Part shown: piece by piece, positions 1 to 10,798 of the stretch
Numbering within the stretch: position 1 is the stretch's first letter
How the letters are laid out: the number at the start of each line of letters is the position of its first letter
Assembly (NCBI GenBank): GCA_021808185.1
Contig: JAKBCB010000045.1
Coordinates: forward strand, 1-13,443
Direction of reading: 5' to 3'
Origin: Pseudomonadota bacterium
GTDB lineage: Bacteria; Pseudomonadota; Alphaproteobacteria; Acetobacterales; Acetobacteraceae
Length of the DNA: 13,443 bases
The notes under the pieces: model-generated
Databases searched by the model: none
Told to the model about the DNA's origin: nothing
Seen by the model: the letters and a program-made list of their open reading frames with translations, nothing else
Made by a program: the position numbers and the translations under genes

Positions 1-1
1 C

Positions 2-3000
2 TACGACCAGGCCAAGGAAGGGCTGGCCAAGCTGGTGCGGCAGAACCCGCAGGATCTGCGCGCGCAACTGGCCTACGCCCAGGTGCTGACCTACCGCGAG
101 GCAAGCCGCGTCGAGGGCGTGCAGCGCCTGGCCACGCTGGCGCAGAACCCGACGGTGGCCGAGCAGGCGACGCAATCCTGGCGGCAGGCGCTCGGCTGGC
201 TGCCGGACGGCAAGGACGCGATCGAGCCGCTGCAAGCCTATCTGGCAACGCACCCGAACGACGCCGACATCGCCACCAAGCTGGAGCAGGCGAAGAACCC
301 GCTGCTGGCCGCCACACCCGCTGTGCGCGCGCGCGTCCAGGGGTTCGAGGCGCTGAACAAGGGCAAGCTGTCCGACGCGGCGGCGCTGTTCCAACAGGCC
401 ATGCAGGCGGATGCGAACGATGCGGACGCCATCGGCGGCCTCGGCCTCGTGCGGCTGCGCCAGCGCAACCTGCCGGAGGCGAAATCGCTGCTGGCGCATG
501 CCATCGCGCTGGACCCCGCGCACAAGGGGCGCTGGCAGTCCGCGCTGACCGCCGCGACCTATCCGGGCGGCGGGGCTAACCCGGCGGTCGCCATGATCAA
601 TCGCGGCGACTTCGCGGGCGCCGAGCGCGAATTGCGGCGCCAGATCGCCCAGGGCGGCGACGTGACCGGCTTGCAGGCGATGCTGGCCGATGCGCAGGCG
701 CGGCAGGGCCAGCTTGAGCCGGCCGAGGCGACGTATCGCGCCGCCCTGGCGCGCGCGCCGCGCAACGCGCAGGTGCTGGTCGGACTCGCGGGCGTGCTCT
801 CGCGTGAGGGGCGGAGCCAGGAAGCCTCGGAACTGCTCGACCGCGCGCAGGCGCTTGGCGGCAACAGCCGGCTGGTCGGGCAGGCGCGCGCGCTGCAACT
901 GCGCGAGCAGGCCAATGCCATCACCGATCCGACGACCCAGGCCGCGCTGTACCGCGCCGCCGTCGCGGCCGACCCGGACAACCCGTGGCTGCGGCTCGAT
1001 CTGGCGCGCGCGCTGTTCAAACTGGGCCAGGCGCGCGAGGCGCGTGGCGTGATGGCCGATGCGATCGGCCCCAGCCCGACACCGGACGCGCTGAAGGCCG
1101 GCATCGTCTTCGCCAATGAAACGTCGGACCCGGACGCGGCGGCGGCGCTGGTTGCACGGCTGCCGCCCGCGATGCGCACGGCGGAGATGCGCTCGCTGCA
1201 AATGCAGGCGGATTTGCAGCGCGAGATCGGCTCCACCTTGATGTTGTCCCGCCCACTGGCGCGCCAGCGGCTGCTGATGATGGCGGCGGCCCCGGACCCG
1301 GATGGCGCGCGGGGCGCCGCGATTGCCCGCGCGCTCGGGGGGATCGGCGACAAGGCCGCCGCGCGCGACGCGATCATCGCGGCCCAGGCGACCTCGCCCA
1401 GCCAGCCGGCAAGCGCGAAGCTGCGCTACGCCAGCGCGCTGATGGACATCGACGACCCGACCGGCGCGCAGGACATCCTGGTGCAGGTTGGCACCGCGCG
1501 CGCGCTGAGCACGGCCGACCGGCAGCAACTGGCGCAGTTGCAGGACGGGCTCGCGGTGCGCACCTCGGACAAGCTGAACGAGCAGGGGCGGCAGGCGGAT
1601 GCCTACGACCACCTGGCACCGCTGCTGGCGCAGGCGCCGGAGAACCCGGACCTCAACCTTGCCCTGGCGCGGCTGTACCAGGGCGCGCGCAACCCGCGGG
1701 AGGCGTTGCAGATCAGCCAGTCGCTGCTGCGGCGCGATCCGAACAATGTCGAGGCGCGCAAGGGCGCGGTCGCGGCGGCGTTGCAGATGGGCGACCGGCG
1801 GCTGGCCGATTCGCTGGTGCGCGAAGGGCAGCAACTGACGCCGAACGATCCCAAGACCTGGATGATGTCGGCGGATCTGGAAAAGGCGCGCGGCAACAAC
1901 ACCCGCGCGCTGCGCGACCTGGAGCGGGCGCGCGAATTGCGGCTGCAACAGCTTGGCTACTCGAATTCGGACGCGGGCGCGGACAGCGCGCCGCAGGCGG
2001 GCGTCAGCCTCGTGCCGGGCGATGCGCCGAGCTATCAGCCGGCGACCCCGCCGCGCCCGGTGTTCCCCGCGATCGCCGGGCCGAACGCCGATGGCGGTGC
2101 CGATCAGCCCCCCGATCTTTCGGTGCCGCCGCCGTTCACGCCGCAGCCGACCACCGCCGTCGGCACCGCGCCGAGCTACCAGCCGGTGGCCGCCCCGGTG
2201 GCGGCCACGCCGCTGCCGGCGCATCGGCTGCTCGATACCAGCGGCAGCGACATGCCCCCGCCCGCGACCAGCGCGGATCAGCTGAACGCGCGCGAACTCG
2301 GCCGCGATCAGGCGAACCAACCCGCGCCGGGCTATCCGCCGGCGCCGTTCCGCTCGCCCGCCTACCAGCCGCCGCCGGCCGCCGCGGACCAAGCGTCCAA
2401 CCCGTTCCCGGCCCGGCTGCTCCCGGCGGCGGACCGCGCGCAGGGCTACTACGCCAATCCGTTCCGCCGGAGCATCGGCGATTCGCTGGCCGACACCCCT
2501 CCCGTCGTCGGTGCCGTGGCGCCCGACCCGATGACGCAGGAGATCGACCGCAGCATCGTCGCCCTGCGCGACACCGTGGCGCCGAGCATGCAAGGCGGCT
2601 TCGGCTTCCGCGACCGCTCCGGCCAGTCGGGCCTCGACAAGCTCACCGAATTGACGGTGCCGATGGAGGCGACGTTCTCGCCCGGCGGCCAGGGGCAGTT
2701 GAAGCTTTCGGTGACGCCGGTGATCCTCAGTTCCGGCACGGTCGGCGGCAGCATCACCAACCAGCAGCAATTCGGCACCAACGCGCTCGGCCTGCGCTCC
2801 AACACCACCACCGGCATCACCACGCTGCCCGGAGGCGGCCAGGCGGACCAGAACGCCACCGGCCTCGGCCTCGATGTGTCGTACAGCATCCGCAGCCTGA
2901 CCGCCGATATCGGCACCACGCCGGTGGGCTTCCGCGAGGAGAACATCGTCGGCGGCGTGGAATGGGCGCCGCAACTGACGGACCATGTCCGCCTGCGCCT

Positions 3001-3715
3001 GCTCGGCGAACGCCGCGCGGTGACGGACAGCATCCTGTCCTACGCCGGCACCGTGGATACCCGCACCGGGCAGCGCTGGGGCGGCGTGACGCAGGATCAC
3101 GCCCGCGCCACGCTGGAGTTCAGCGCCGGGCGGGCGGATTTCTACGTCCTCGGCGGCGCGGCCGAATACACCGGCGCGCATGTGCAGACCAACACCGAGT
3201 TCGAGGCCGGGGCAGGCGGCAGCTACCCGATCTATCGCACGCCCTCGCAGGAGGTCCGCGTCGGGCTCGACCTGATCTATTTCGGCTACACCCACAACCA
3301 GGACTACTTCACGCTCGGCCAGGGCGGGTATTTCAGCCCGCAATCGTTCACCGCCGCGATGGTGCCCGTGACCTACAAGGAAACGGTGGACGAGGATTTG
3401 TCGTACGAGGTCGGCGCCGCCGCCGGTTTCGCCAGCTTCCGCGAGAGTGCGCAGCCGTACTACCCGATGGATTCGGCGCTGCAATCGCAGCTCATCGCGC
3501 AGCAATCCGGCGCCAGCGCGGTGCCTGGCGTGTTGTCGGAATTCCCCTCCCGCAGCCAGGCCGGGTTCTCCGGCACCGCGCACGGGACGGTGGATTACCG
3601 GGTCTCGCCGAGCCTGCATCTGGGCGGCAAGCTGTACTACGAGCACTCGCCGGCCTTCGATCAGACCACCGGGATGGTGTACGCCAAGTACCTGTTCAAC
3701 GGCGCGGACAACTAG
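2..3715 (+). CDS. bcsC: Cellulose synthase subunit C (BcsC/AcsC), 5' end outside the window
   Basis: This is the periplasmic and outer-membrane component that guides the growing glucan through the envelope in bacterial cellulose synthesis. The frame is open from base 2, before the first GTG/ATG candidates, so the gene begins upstream; 1237 residues are visible. From about 2 to 1960 it encodes alanine- and leucine-rich helical repeats of TPR type. From about 1975 to 2500 lies a proline/alanine/glutamine-rich linker with three P-[S/A]-Y-Q-P motifs (2027, 2171, 2357). From about 2525 to the stop is the BCSC_C-type beta-rich domain, with EIDRSIVALRD at its start and KLYYEHSPAFDQTTGMVYAKY near its end, as expected for an outer-membrane barrel. 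The visible length exceeds E. coli BcsC (about 1157 aa) and is closer to Komagataeibacter AcsC. The TAG at 3713 is followed directly by the convergent ccmB, so no bcsD follows. The synthase subunits BcsA/BcsB would be expected upstream, outside the window. Confidence 0.93.
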   Translation, partial: YDQAKEGLAKLVRQNPQDLRAQLAYAQVLTYREASRVEGVQRLATLAQNPTVAEQATQSWRQALGWLPDGKDAIEPLQAYLATHPNDADIATKLEQAKNPLLAATPAVRARVQGFEALNKGKLSDAAALFQQAMQADANDADAIGGLGLVRLRQRNLPEAKSLLAHAIALDPAHKGRWQSALTAATYPGGGANPAVAMINRGDFAGAERELRRQIAQGGDVTGLQAMLADAQARQGQLEPAEATYRAALARAPRNAQVLVGLAGVLSREGRSQEASELLDRAQALGGNSRLVGQARALQLREQANAITDPTTQAALYRAAVAADPDNPWLRLDLARALFKLGQAREARGVMADAIGPSPTPDALKAGIVFANETSDPDAAAALVARLPPAMRTAEMRSLQMQADLQREIGSTLMLSRPLARQRLLMMAAAPDPDGARGAAIARALGGIGDKAAARDAIIAAQATSPSQPASAKLRYASALMDIDDPTGAQDILVQVGTARALSTADRQQLAQLQDGLAVRTSDKLNEQGRQADAYDHLAPLLAQAPENPDLNLALARLYQGARNPREALQISQSLLRRDPNNVEARKGAVAAALQMGDRRLADSLVREGQQLTPNDPKTWMMSADLEKARGNNTRALRDLERARELRLQQLGYSNSDAGADSAPQAGVSLVPGDAPSYQPATPPRPVFPAIAGPNADGGADQPPDLSVPPPFTPQPTTAVGTAPSYQPVAAPVAATPLPAHRLLDTSGSDMPPPATSADQLNARELGRDQANQPAPGYPPAPFRSPAYQPPPAAADQASNPFPARLLPAADRAQGYYANPFRRSIGDSLADTPPVVGAVAPDPMTQEIDRSIVALRDTVAPSMQGGFGFRDRSGQSGLDKLTELTVPMEATFSPGGQGQLKLSVTPVILSSGTVGGSITNQQQFGTNALGLRSNTTTGITTLPGGGQADQNATGLGLDVSYSIRSLTADIGTTPVGFREENIVGGVEWAPQLTDHVRLRLLGERRAVTDSILSYAGTVDTRTGQRWGGVTQDHARATLEFSAGRADFYVLGGAAEYTGAHVQTNTEFEAGAGGSYPIYRTPSQEVRVGLDLIYFGYTHNQDYFTLGQGGYFSPQSFTAAMVPVTYKETVDEDLSYEVGAAAGFASFRESAQPYYPMDSALQSQLIAQQSGASAVPGVLSEFPSRSQAGFSGTAHGTVDYRVSPSLHLGGKLYYEHSPAFDQTTGMVYAKYLFNGADN

Positions 3716-3720
3716 CCCGG

Positions 3721-4386
3721 CTATTCGGCCGCCCCGCGCAGGGCGGCACCGGCGGCCAGCGGACACAGCGGCAGGGCGGCGGCGGCCAGGGCCGCGAGCA
3801 GCAGCAGATGCGGGCGCGGGGTCAGCCCCCCGGCCGCCGCGTCCGCCGCCGCCACGCCGAAGATCAGCACGGGCGTGGTCAGCGGCAGCACCAGCAGCGG
3901 CAGCAGCACGCCGCCACGCCGCGCGCCGAGCACGACGGCCGCGCCCACCGTGCCGAACAGCGACAGCAGCAGCGTCGCGGGCAGCAAGCCCAGCAGCAGG
4001 ACGGGCAGCGCGTCGTCGGCGATGCGCAGCATCACGGCGATGGGCGCGGCGGCGACCAGCAGCGGCAGGCCGGTGACGATCCAGTGCCCCAGCGCCTTGG
4101 CCCCGGCTACGGCGGGGGCGGGCAGGCCGCTCAACAAAAGCTGGTCCAGCGAGCCGTCGTCGTAGTCGGCCCCGAACAGCCGATCGAGCGGCAGCAGGGC
4201 CGCGAGCAGCGCGCAGACATAGACGATGCCCGGCGCGAGCCGCCCCAGCGTCTCCGGCGCCGGGCCGATGGCAAGCGGAAACAGCGCGGCCGCCAGCAGG
4301 AAGAACAGCACGGCGGCCAGTGTGTCGGCGCCGTGGCGCAGCGACAACCGAAGCTCCCGGCGGAGCAGGGTGAGGAACAGGCTCAC
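3721..4386 (-). CDS. ccmB: Heme exporter protein CcmB (cytochrome c maturation)
   Basis: CcmB is the membrane subunit of the CcmAB transporter, which works with CcmC, CcmD and CcmE to release heme-loaded CcmE for c-type cytochrome assembly. The product is 221 residues, the usual family length of about 220. It starts with a short cytoplasmic segment (LFLTLLRRELRLSLR) followed by about six hydrophobic segments. The family signature around residues 52-90 is clear: PGIVYVCALLAALLPLDRLF followed by GADYDDGSLDQLLLSGLP. I chose the GTG at 4386 because it overlaps the ccmA stop in a GTGA arrangement, typical of translational coupling; the frame runs on upstream to 4794 but only as a shadow of ccmA. 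The gene ends 5 nt from the bcsC stop on the opposite strand. ccmC and ccmD, which often follow in alphaproteobacteria, are not here. Confidence 0.92.
   Translation of the reverse strand: MSLFLTLLRRELRLSLRHGADTLAAVLFFLLAAALFPLAIGPAPETLGRLAPGIVYVCALLAALLPLDRLFGADYDDGSLDQLLLSGLPAPAVAGAKALGHWIVTGLPLLVAAAPIAVMLRIADDALPVLLLGLLPATLLLSLFGTVGAAVVLGARRGGVLLPLLVLPLTTPVLIFGVAAADAAAGGLTPRPHLLLLAALAAAALPLCPLAAGAALRGAAE
3728..3747. terminator. GC-rich 7-bp hairpin at the bcsC/ccmB convergent ends, weak terminator candidate
   Basis: GCCGCCC (3728-3734) and GGGCGGC (3741-3747) form a perfect 7-bp inverted repeat around a 6-nt loop. It begins 12 nt after the bcsC stop and lies inside the last codons of ccmB on the other strand. 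No T-tract follows on either strand, so intrinsic termination is uncertain. It is the only hairpin I see where bcsC transcription could end before running far into ccmB antisense. Such arms also arise by chance in DNA this GC-rich. Confidence 0.22.
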
Positions 4387-4970
4387 GCCAGCGACAGTTC
4401 GGCATAGCCCGGCAAGGGCAGCGGCAGATGCGTCGCCGCCATCACGATTCCGCCACCGGCGCGGTGCTCGGCCAGCATCGCGCCGAACCGCTCGACCGAG
4501 GCGGTGTCGAGGCCCAGCGTCGGCTCGTCCAGCAGCCAGATCGGCGCCGGGCGCAGCGCCAGCCGCGCGAGGGCCAGCCGCCGCCGCTGCCCCGCCGAGA
4601 GCATTTTCGCCGGCAAGTCGGCGAGGGCCGCCAGCCCCACCGTGTCGAGTGCGCGGGCGATGCGCTCGCGGAATCCCCAGACCAACAGATTTTCCGCCAC
4701 CGTCAGCCCCGGTTTCACCGCATCGAGATGGCCGAGATAGGCCACGCGGGCCGCGTGGTCCGCAAGGTCGGCCAGCGCGTCGGTGCCTTGCCACGACAGC
4801 CGCCCGGCCTCGGCGCGCACCAGGCCCGCGACAAGGCGCAGCAGCGTGCTTTTGCCCGAGCCGTTCGGGCCGATCAGCAGCAGCGCGCCGCCCGGCTCCA
4901 CGCGGAAGCCGAGGCCGGAAAATACCAGCCGTTCGCCCCGGATCACCGCCAGTCCGTCGCCTTCAAGCAC
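4383..4970 (-). CDS. ccmA: Heme exporter ATP-binding protein CcmA
   Basis: CcmA is the ABC ATPase that energises CcmB in the cytochrome c maturation system I pathway. The ATPase motifs are all present and in order: Walker A GPNGSGKST, a YLGHLDAVKPGLTV segment typical of CcmA, signature LSAGQRRR, Walker B IWLLDEPTLGLD and an H-loop histidine (AATHLPLP). Two GTG starts are possible. The one at 4970 gives 195 residues beginning VLEGDGLAVIRGERLVFSGL, which aligns with the usual MLEA...LFSGL N-terminus, and GGTGA sits 4 nt before it. The one at 4997 adds nine residues (MQRSKAGEF) to give 204, near the common family length. I slightly prefer 4970. The 3' end overlaps ccmB by 4 nt. It is transcribed away from acnA, and both 5' regions share an intergenic space of about 130-155 nt. 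Confidence 0.9.
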   Translation of the reverse strand: MLEGDGLAVIRGERLVFSGLGFRVEPGGALLLIGPNGSGKSTLLRLVAGLVRAEAGRLSWQGTDALADLADHAARVAYLGHLDAVKPGLTVAENLLVWGFRERIARALDTVGLAALADLPAKMLSAGQRRRLALARLALRPAPIWLLDEPTLGLDTASVERFGAMLAEHRAGGGIVMAATHLPLPLPGYAELSLA

Positions 4971-4997
4971 GAATTCACCCGCTTTGCTGCGCTGCAC

Positions 4998-5126
4998 AAG
5001 TTTACCCGCGCCGGCGTGTGGACGGGCCGGCGCTTGTGTGGTTTAAGCCGCTCGCAGGTAACAAACACGTCCCGCCCGCCGCGGGGAATACCCCGTGACG
5101 TCGCGCGGCGCAGCGAAAGCATCCGC
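4998..5126. promoter_or_regulatory. Divergent ccmA/acnA intergenic region with two inverted repeats
   Basis: This region must hold the start signals for ccmA (leftward) and acnA (rightward). An 8-bp perfect inverted repeat, GCGCCGGC (5008-5015) and GCCGGCGC (5026-5033), has a 10-nt spacer. It is flanked by a weaker CACAAG/CTTGTG pair (4995-5000 and 5033-5038). A second palindrome, CGGGG-AATA-CCCCG, lies at 5082-5095, 31 nt before the acnA ATG. A poor sigma70-like match for acnA is TTGTGT (5034) with TAACAA (5059) at 19-nt spacing. Presence of the repeats is seen directly; an operator or promoter role is inference. Confidence 0.35.
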
Positions 5127-7820
<2,694 letters not shown>

Positions 7821-7827
7821 CACCCTG

Positions 7828-9903
7828 ATGGAGGCCGGAAAGGCACGCGCCGCTCCGGCCTCCCGCTCCACCCTCGGCGGACTGCGGGCGCTGGTCGCGG
7901 TCGATCTGCGGCAGGTCAGCATCGCCGAGGGGTTTCGCGCCGCCTTGTCGGTGGCCGTCATCGTCGCGGTCAACGAGGCGCTGAACTGGCCGCCGATGAT
8001 GGAGGCGGCGCTGGCGGCGCTGCTCACCTGCCTGTGCGACCCCGGCGGGCCGATCCGCCGGCGCATCCCCGCCATCCTCGCCTTCGGCGTGCTCGGCGCG
8101 CTGATCACCGTGGGCTTCGGCGTGCTGCGCAACGCGCCCCTCGGCGTGGTCATCCCGGTCGCCTGCGCGGGCATTTTCTGTTCCAGCTTTGCCCGCGTCC
8201 ACGGCCAGCCGGCGCAGCAGGTCGGCAACCTGCTGACGGTGGTGCAGGTGCTCGCGCTGACACGAACCATCGGCGACGTGGGGCAGGGCGCCGCGCTGGG
8301 GTTTGCCTTCCTCGGCGGCAGCCTGTGGGCGGCGGTGCTGACGCTGGTGATCTGGCGGCTGCACCCGTACGGCCCGGCCCGCCGCGCCGTGGCGGACGCC
8401 TACCGCGAACTCGCCCGGCTGGTTGCCGATCTGCGGTTGGTGCTGCGCCACGAGGCGCCGCACGAGACGGTGTGGGACCGCCACGCGAGCGCCCATCGCC
8501 GCACGGTGCGGGAGGCCATCGAGCGGGCGCGCGCGGCCGTGCTCGTCACCGTGCGCGCGCACGGGCCGGTCAGCGGTCGCGCGGCGCAGACGTTCATTCG
8601 ATTGGAAGCGGTGGACCAGATGTTCGGGGCGCTCATCGGCCTGTCGGACCTGTTGGCCAGCGACCCGGACCCGGCGGCGCGGCTCTGCGCGGACCGGATG
8701 CTGCGGCTGATCCGGCCGCTGCTGATCGTGCTGGCGCGTGCCATCGTTACCGACAAACTGCCCCGCATCGAGCGGCTGGATCAGGCGACGCGGGCGATTG
8801 CGGGCGCGGCGCCGGAAGGCTCGCCCATGCACACGGTCGCGGACGTGCTGGCCGAGCGGCTGCGCATCGCGATCAATTTGTCCGCGCCCGATGGCTGGCG
8901 CCCCGGCGCGCCGACCGACCAGCCGGCCGAGCCGCTCTGGCGCCGCGCCGCCGCCAATATCAGCGCCAATCTGAACTGGCAGTCCGAGGCGCTGCGCCAT
9001 GCGCTGCGCAACGCCGCGACAGCCGCCCCGGCCTTCGCCATCACGCTGCACCGGCCGACGCCGTACGGGCATTGGCTGACCATCATGCTGGTCATGACGA
9101 TGCAGCCCTACGTGGCGCTGACCTACGCGCGCGCGCTGGAGCGAATCGGCGGCACCATCCTGGGCGGCGTGATCGCGGCGCTGGTGGCCACGGTCTGCAC
9201 CACGCCGATCACCATTGCCGCCGCGCTGTTCCCGCTGGCGGTGATCGCGCTCGCGGTCCGCCCGGCGAGCTTCGGCCTGTTCATCACCTGTCTGACGCCG
9301 CTCGTGGTACTGCTGTCCGAACTCGGCCGGCCGGGCGAAAGCGAGCTGACCATCGCCGGAATGCGCGCGCTATACGCGGTGCTGGGCGGGGGGCTCGCGG
9401 TGGTCGCCTCGCTGGTGCTGTGGCCGAGTTGGGAACCGGGGCGCGTCGCCCGCGATCTGGCGGCGGCGCTGCGCGCCCACGCCGCCTATGCCCGCGCCGA
9501 AATCGGGCTGCTGCTGCGCGAGGCGACGATGGCGCAGGTGGAGGCGGCGCGGCGGGCCGCCGGCATGGCCAGCAACAACCTGGAATCGACGTTGCAGCGC
9601 GCCCTGCTGGAACCCGGTGGCGCGCATCGGCATCTGGACGCGGCCCTGACCATCGATGCGGCCCTGCGCCGCATGGCCGGCCGGTTGTCCGCCATGCACC
9701 TGGACGGCGCGGACGGCCACGACCCCGCCGTCTGGCACGAATGGGCCGGCTGGATCGAGACCGCGGGAGCCAGCCTCTCCGGCGGCGATATCGACCTGCC
9801 GCCCCGCCCGAAGCTGCCGCCGGTGGACTCGCAGGCGGAGGCGCTCGCCCGCATCGCGCGCCAGTGGGAAGCCTCGGCGGGGGCGATGCGGCGGATGCGG
9901 TAG
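7828..9903 (+). CDS. FUSC-family (YccS/aromatic-acid-exporter-like) inner-membrane protein
   Basis: This is a 691-residue integral membrane protein with the duplicated layout of the FUSC/fusaric acid resistance superfamily. A first hydrophobic block covers about residues 38-180 (starting near EGFRAALSVAVIVAVNEAL). A long soluble helical stretch with many Arg and Asp follows to about 400. A second block at about 412-532 contains the family-typical PYGHWLTIMLVMTMQPYVAL, then ALERIGGTILGG and VLWPSWEP. A soluble helical tail ends the protein. Relatives include YccS, the AaeB p-hydroxybenzoate efflux pump and fusaric acid resistance proteins, so export of an organic or aromatic acid is plausible but the substrate is unknown. 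I start at ATG 7828, 7 nt after the acnA stop; a GTG at 7798 inside acnA would add ten residues without membrane character. No strong ribosome binding site is seen, so translation may depend on acnA. It converges on hbd with a 2-nt gap. Confidence 0.85.
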   Translation: MEAGKARAAPASRSTLGGLRALVAVDLRQVSIAEGFRAALSVAVIVAVNEALNWPPMMEAALAALLTCLCDPGGPIRRRIPAILAFGVLGALITVGFGVLRNAPLGVVIPVACAGIFCSSFARVHGQPAQQVGNLLTVVQVLALTRTIGDVGQGAALGFAFLGGSLWAAVLTLVIWRLHPYGPARRAVADAYRELARLVADLRLVLRHEAPHETVWDRHASAHRRTVREAIERARAAVLVTVRAHGPVSGRAAQTFIRLEAVDQMFGALIGLSDLLASDPDPAARLCADRMLRLIRPLLIVLARAIVTDKLPRIERLDQATRAIAGAAPEGSPMHTVADVLAERLRIAINLSAPDGWRPGAPTDQPAEPLWRRAAANISANLNWQSEALRHALRNAATAAPAFAITLHRPTPYGHWLTIMLVMTMQPYVALTYARALERIGGTILGGVIAALVATVCTTPITIAAALFPLAVIALAVRPASFGLFITCLTPLVVLLSELGRPGESELTIAGMRALYAVLGGGLAVVASLVLWPSWEPGRVARDLAAALRAHAAYARAEIGLLLREATMAQVEAARRAAGMASNNLESTLQRALLEPGGAHRHLDAALTIDAALRRMAGRLSAMHLDGADGHDPAVWHEWAGWIETAGASLSGGDIDLPPRPKLPPVDSQAEALARIARQWEASAGAMRRMR

Positions 9904-9905
9904 GG

Positions 9906-10796
9906 CTAGCGCGTCGGCTTCGGCGGGTTCTGCGTGTAGTCGTAAAAGCCCCGATTGGCTTTGCGCCCCAGCCACCCGGCTTCGACGTACTTCACCAGCA
10001 GCGGGCAGGGGCGGTATTTGCTGTCCGACAAACCCTCGTACAGCACCTGCATGATCGACAGGCACGTATCCAGGCCGATGAAATCCGCCAGTTCCAGCGG
10101 CCCCATCGGGTGGTTCGCGCCGAGGCGCATCGCCATGTCGATGTTGGCGACGTTGCCCACGCCCTCGTACAGCGCGTACACCGCCTCGTTGATCATCGGC
10201 ACCAGGATGCGGTTGACGATGAAGGCCGGGAAATCCTCGCTGACGGCGGTGGTTTTGCCGAGGAAGGCGGCCAGCGCCTCGGTCGCCTGAAACGTCGGCT
10301 CGTCGGTGGCGATGCCGCGGATCACCTCCACCAGCTTCATCACCGGCACCGGGTTCATGAAGTGCATGCCGATGAACTTCGCCGGCCGGTCGGTGCCGGC
10401 GCCAAGCCGCGTGATGCTGATCGAGGAGGTGTTGGAGGCCAGCATGCACGACGGCTTCAGATGCGGTGTCAGCGCCTTGAAGATGCCGCGCTTGACGTCC
10501 TCTTTTTCCGTCGCCGCCTCGATCACCATGTCGCAGTCGGCGAAGGCCGCGTAGTCGATGCTGGTGGCGATGCGGCCGAGGGCAGCACCCTTGTCCTCGG
10601 CCGTGATCGCCCCTTTGCCCACCTGGCGGTCCAGGTTCTTGCCGATCACCCCCAGCGCCTTGTCCAGCGCCTCCGGCTTCACGTCGCCCAGCACCACCGG
10701 CAGCCCGGCGAGCGCTGTGATATGGGCGATACCGCTGCCCATCTGCCCGGCCCCGATGATGCCGAGCCGGGCGATGGCGGGGGTGGCGGCGCTCAT
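9906..10796 (-). CDS. hbd: 3-hydroxybutyryl-CoA dehydrogenase
   Basis: This NAD(P)-dependent enzyme interconverts 3-hydroxybutyryl-CoA (or other short 3-hydroxyacyl-CoA) and acetoacetyl-CoA. The product is 296 residues; stand-alone family members are about 280-295. The Rossmann motif GAGQMGSGIA is at 15-24. Active-site residues are recognisable: the SNTSS segment (S121, N122), catalytic H145 in GMHFMNPVPVMKLVE, its partner E157, and FIVNRILVPMINEA around 193-205. The 3HCDH C-terminal domain ends with the usual LGRKANRGFYDY. It is the last gene after etfB and etfA (2-nt gap), a combination common in alphaproteobacteria. That places it in short-chain beta-oxidation or polyhydroxybutyrate-related metabolism with electrons handled by ETF. 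PaaH (phenylacetate pathway) is a close homolog, but no paa gene is nearby. No terminator is evident where it meets the FUSC gene. Confidence 0.95.
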   Translation of the reverse strand: MSAATPAIARLGIIGAGQMGSGIAHITALAGLPVVLGDVKPEALDKALGVIGKNLDRQVGKGAITAEDKGAALGRIATSIDYAAFADCDMVIEAATEKEDVKRGIFKALTPHLKPSCMLASNTSSISITRLGAGTDRPAKFIGMHFMNPVPVMKLVEVIRGIATDEPTFQATEALAAFLGKTTAVSEDFPAFIVNRILVPMINEAVYALYEGVGNVANIDMAMRLGANHPMGPLELADFIGLDTCLSIMQVLYEGLSDSKYRPCPLLVKYVEAGWLGRKANRGFYDYTQNPPKPTR

Positions 10797-10798
10797 GC

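Noticed and set aside
2962..4407. A 481-codon plus-strand frame running from inside bcsC through ccmB
   Set aside because: Composition is Gln/Arg/Gly-rich with no fold signature; bcsC and ccmB explain the region.
4387..4794. Upstream extension of the ccmB frame to 4794
   Set aside because: The extra residues are Arg/Gly-rich noise inside ccmA; the GTG at 4386 with 4-nt overlap gives the normal CcmB length.
4428..5126. Upstream extension of the acnA frame to 4428
   Set aside because: It is antisense to ccmA and unlike any aconitase N-terminus; ATG 5127 gives the usual protein.
9890..9930. Terminator between the convergent FUSC and hbd genes
   Set aside because: The gap is 2 nt and I found no stem with a T-tract on either strand around the stops.
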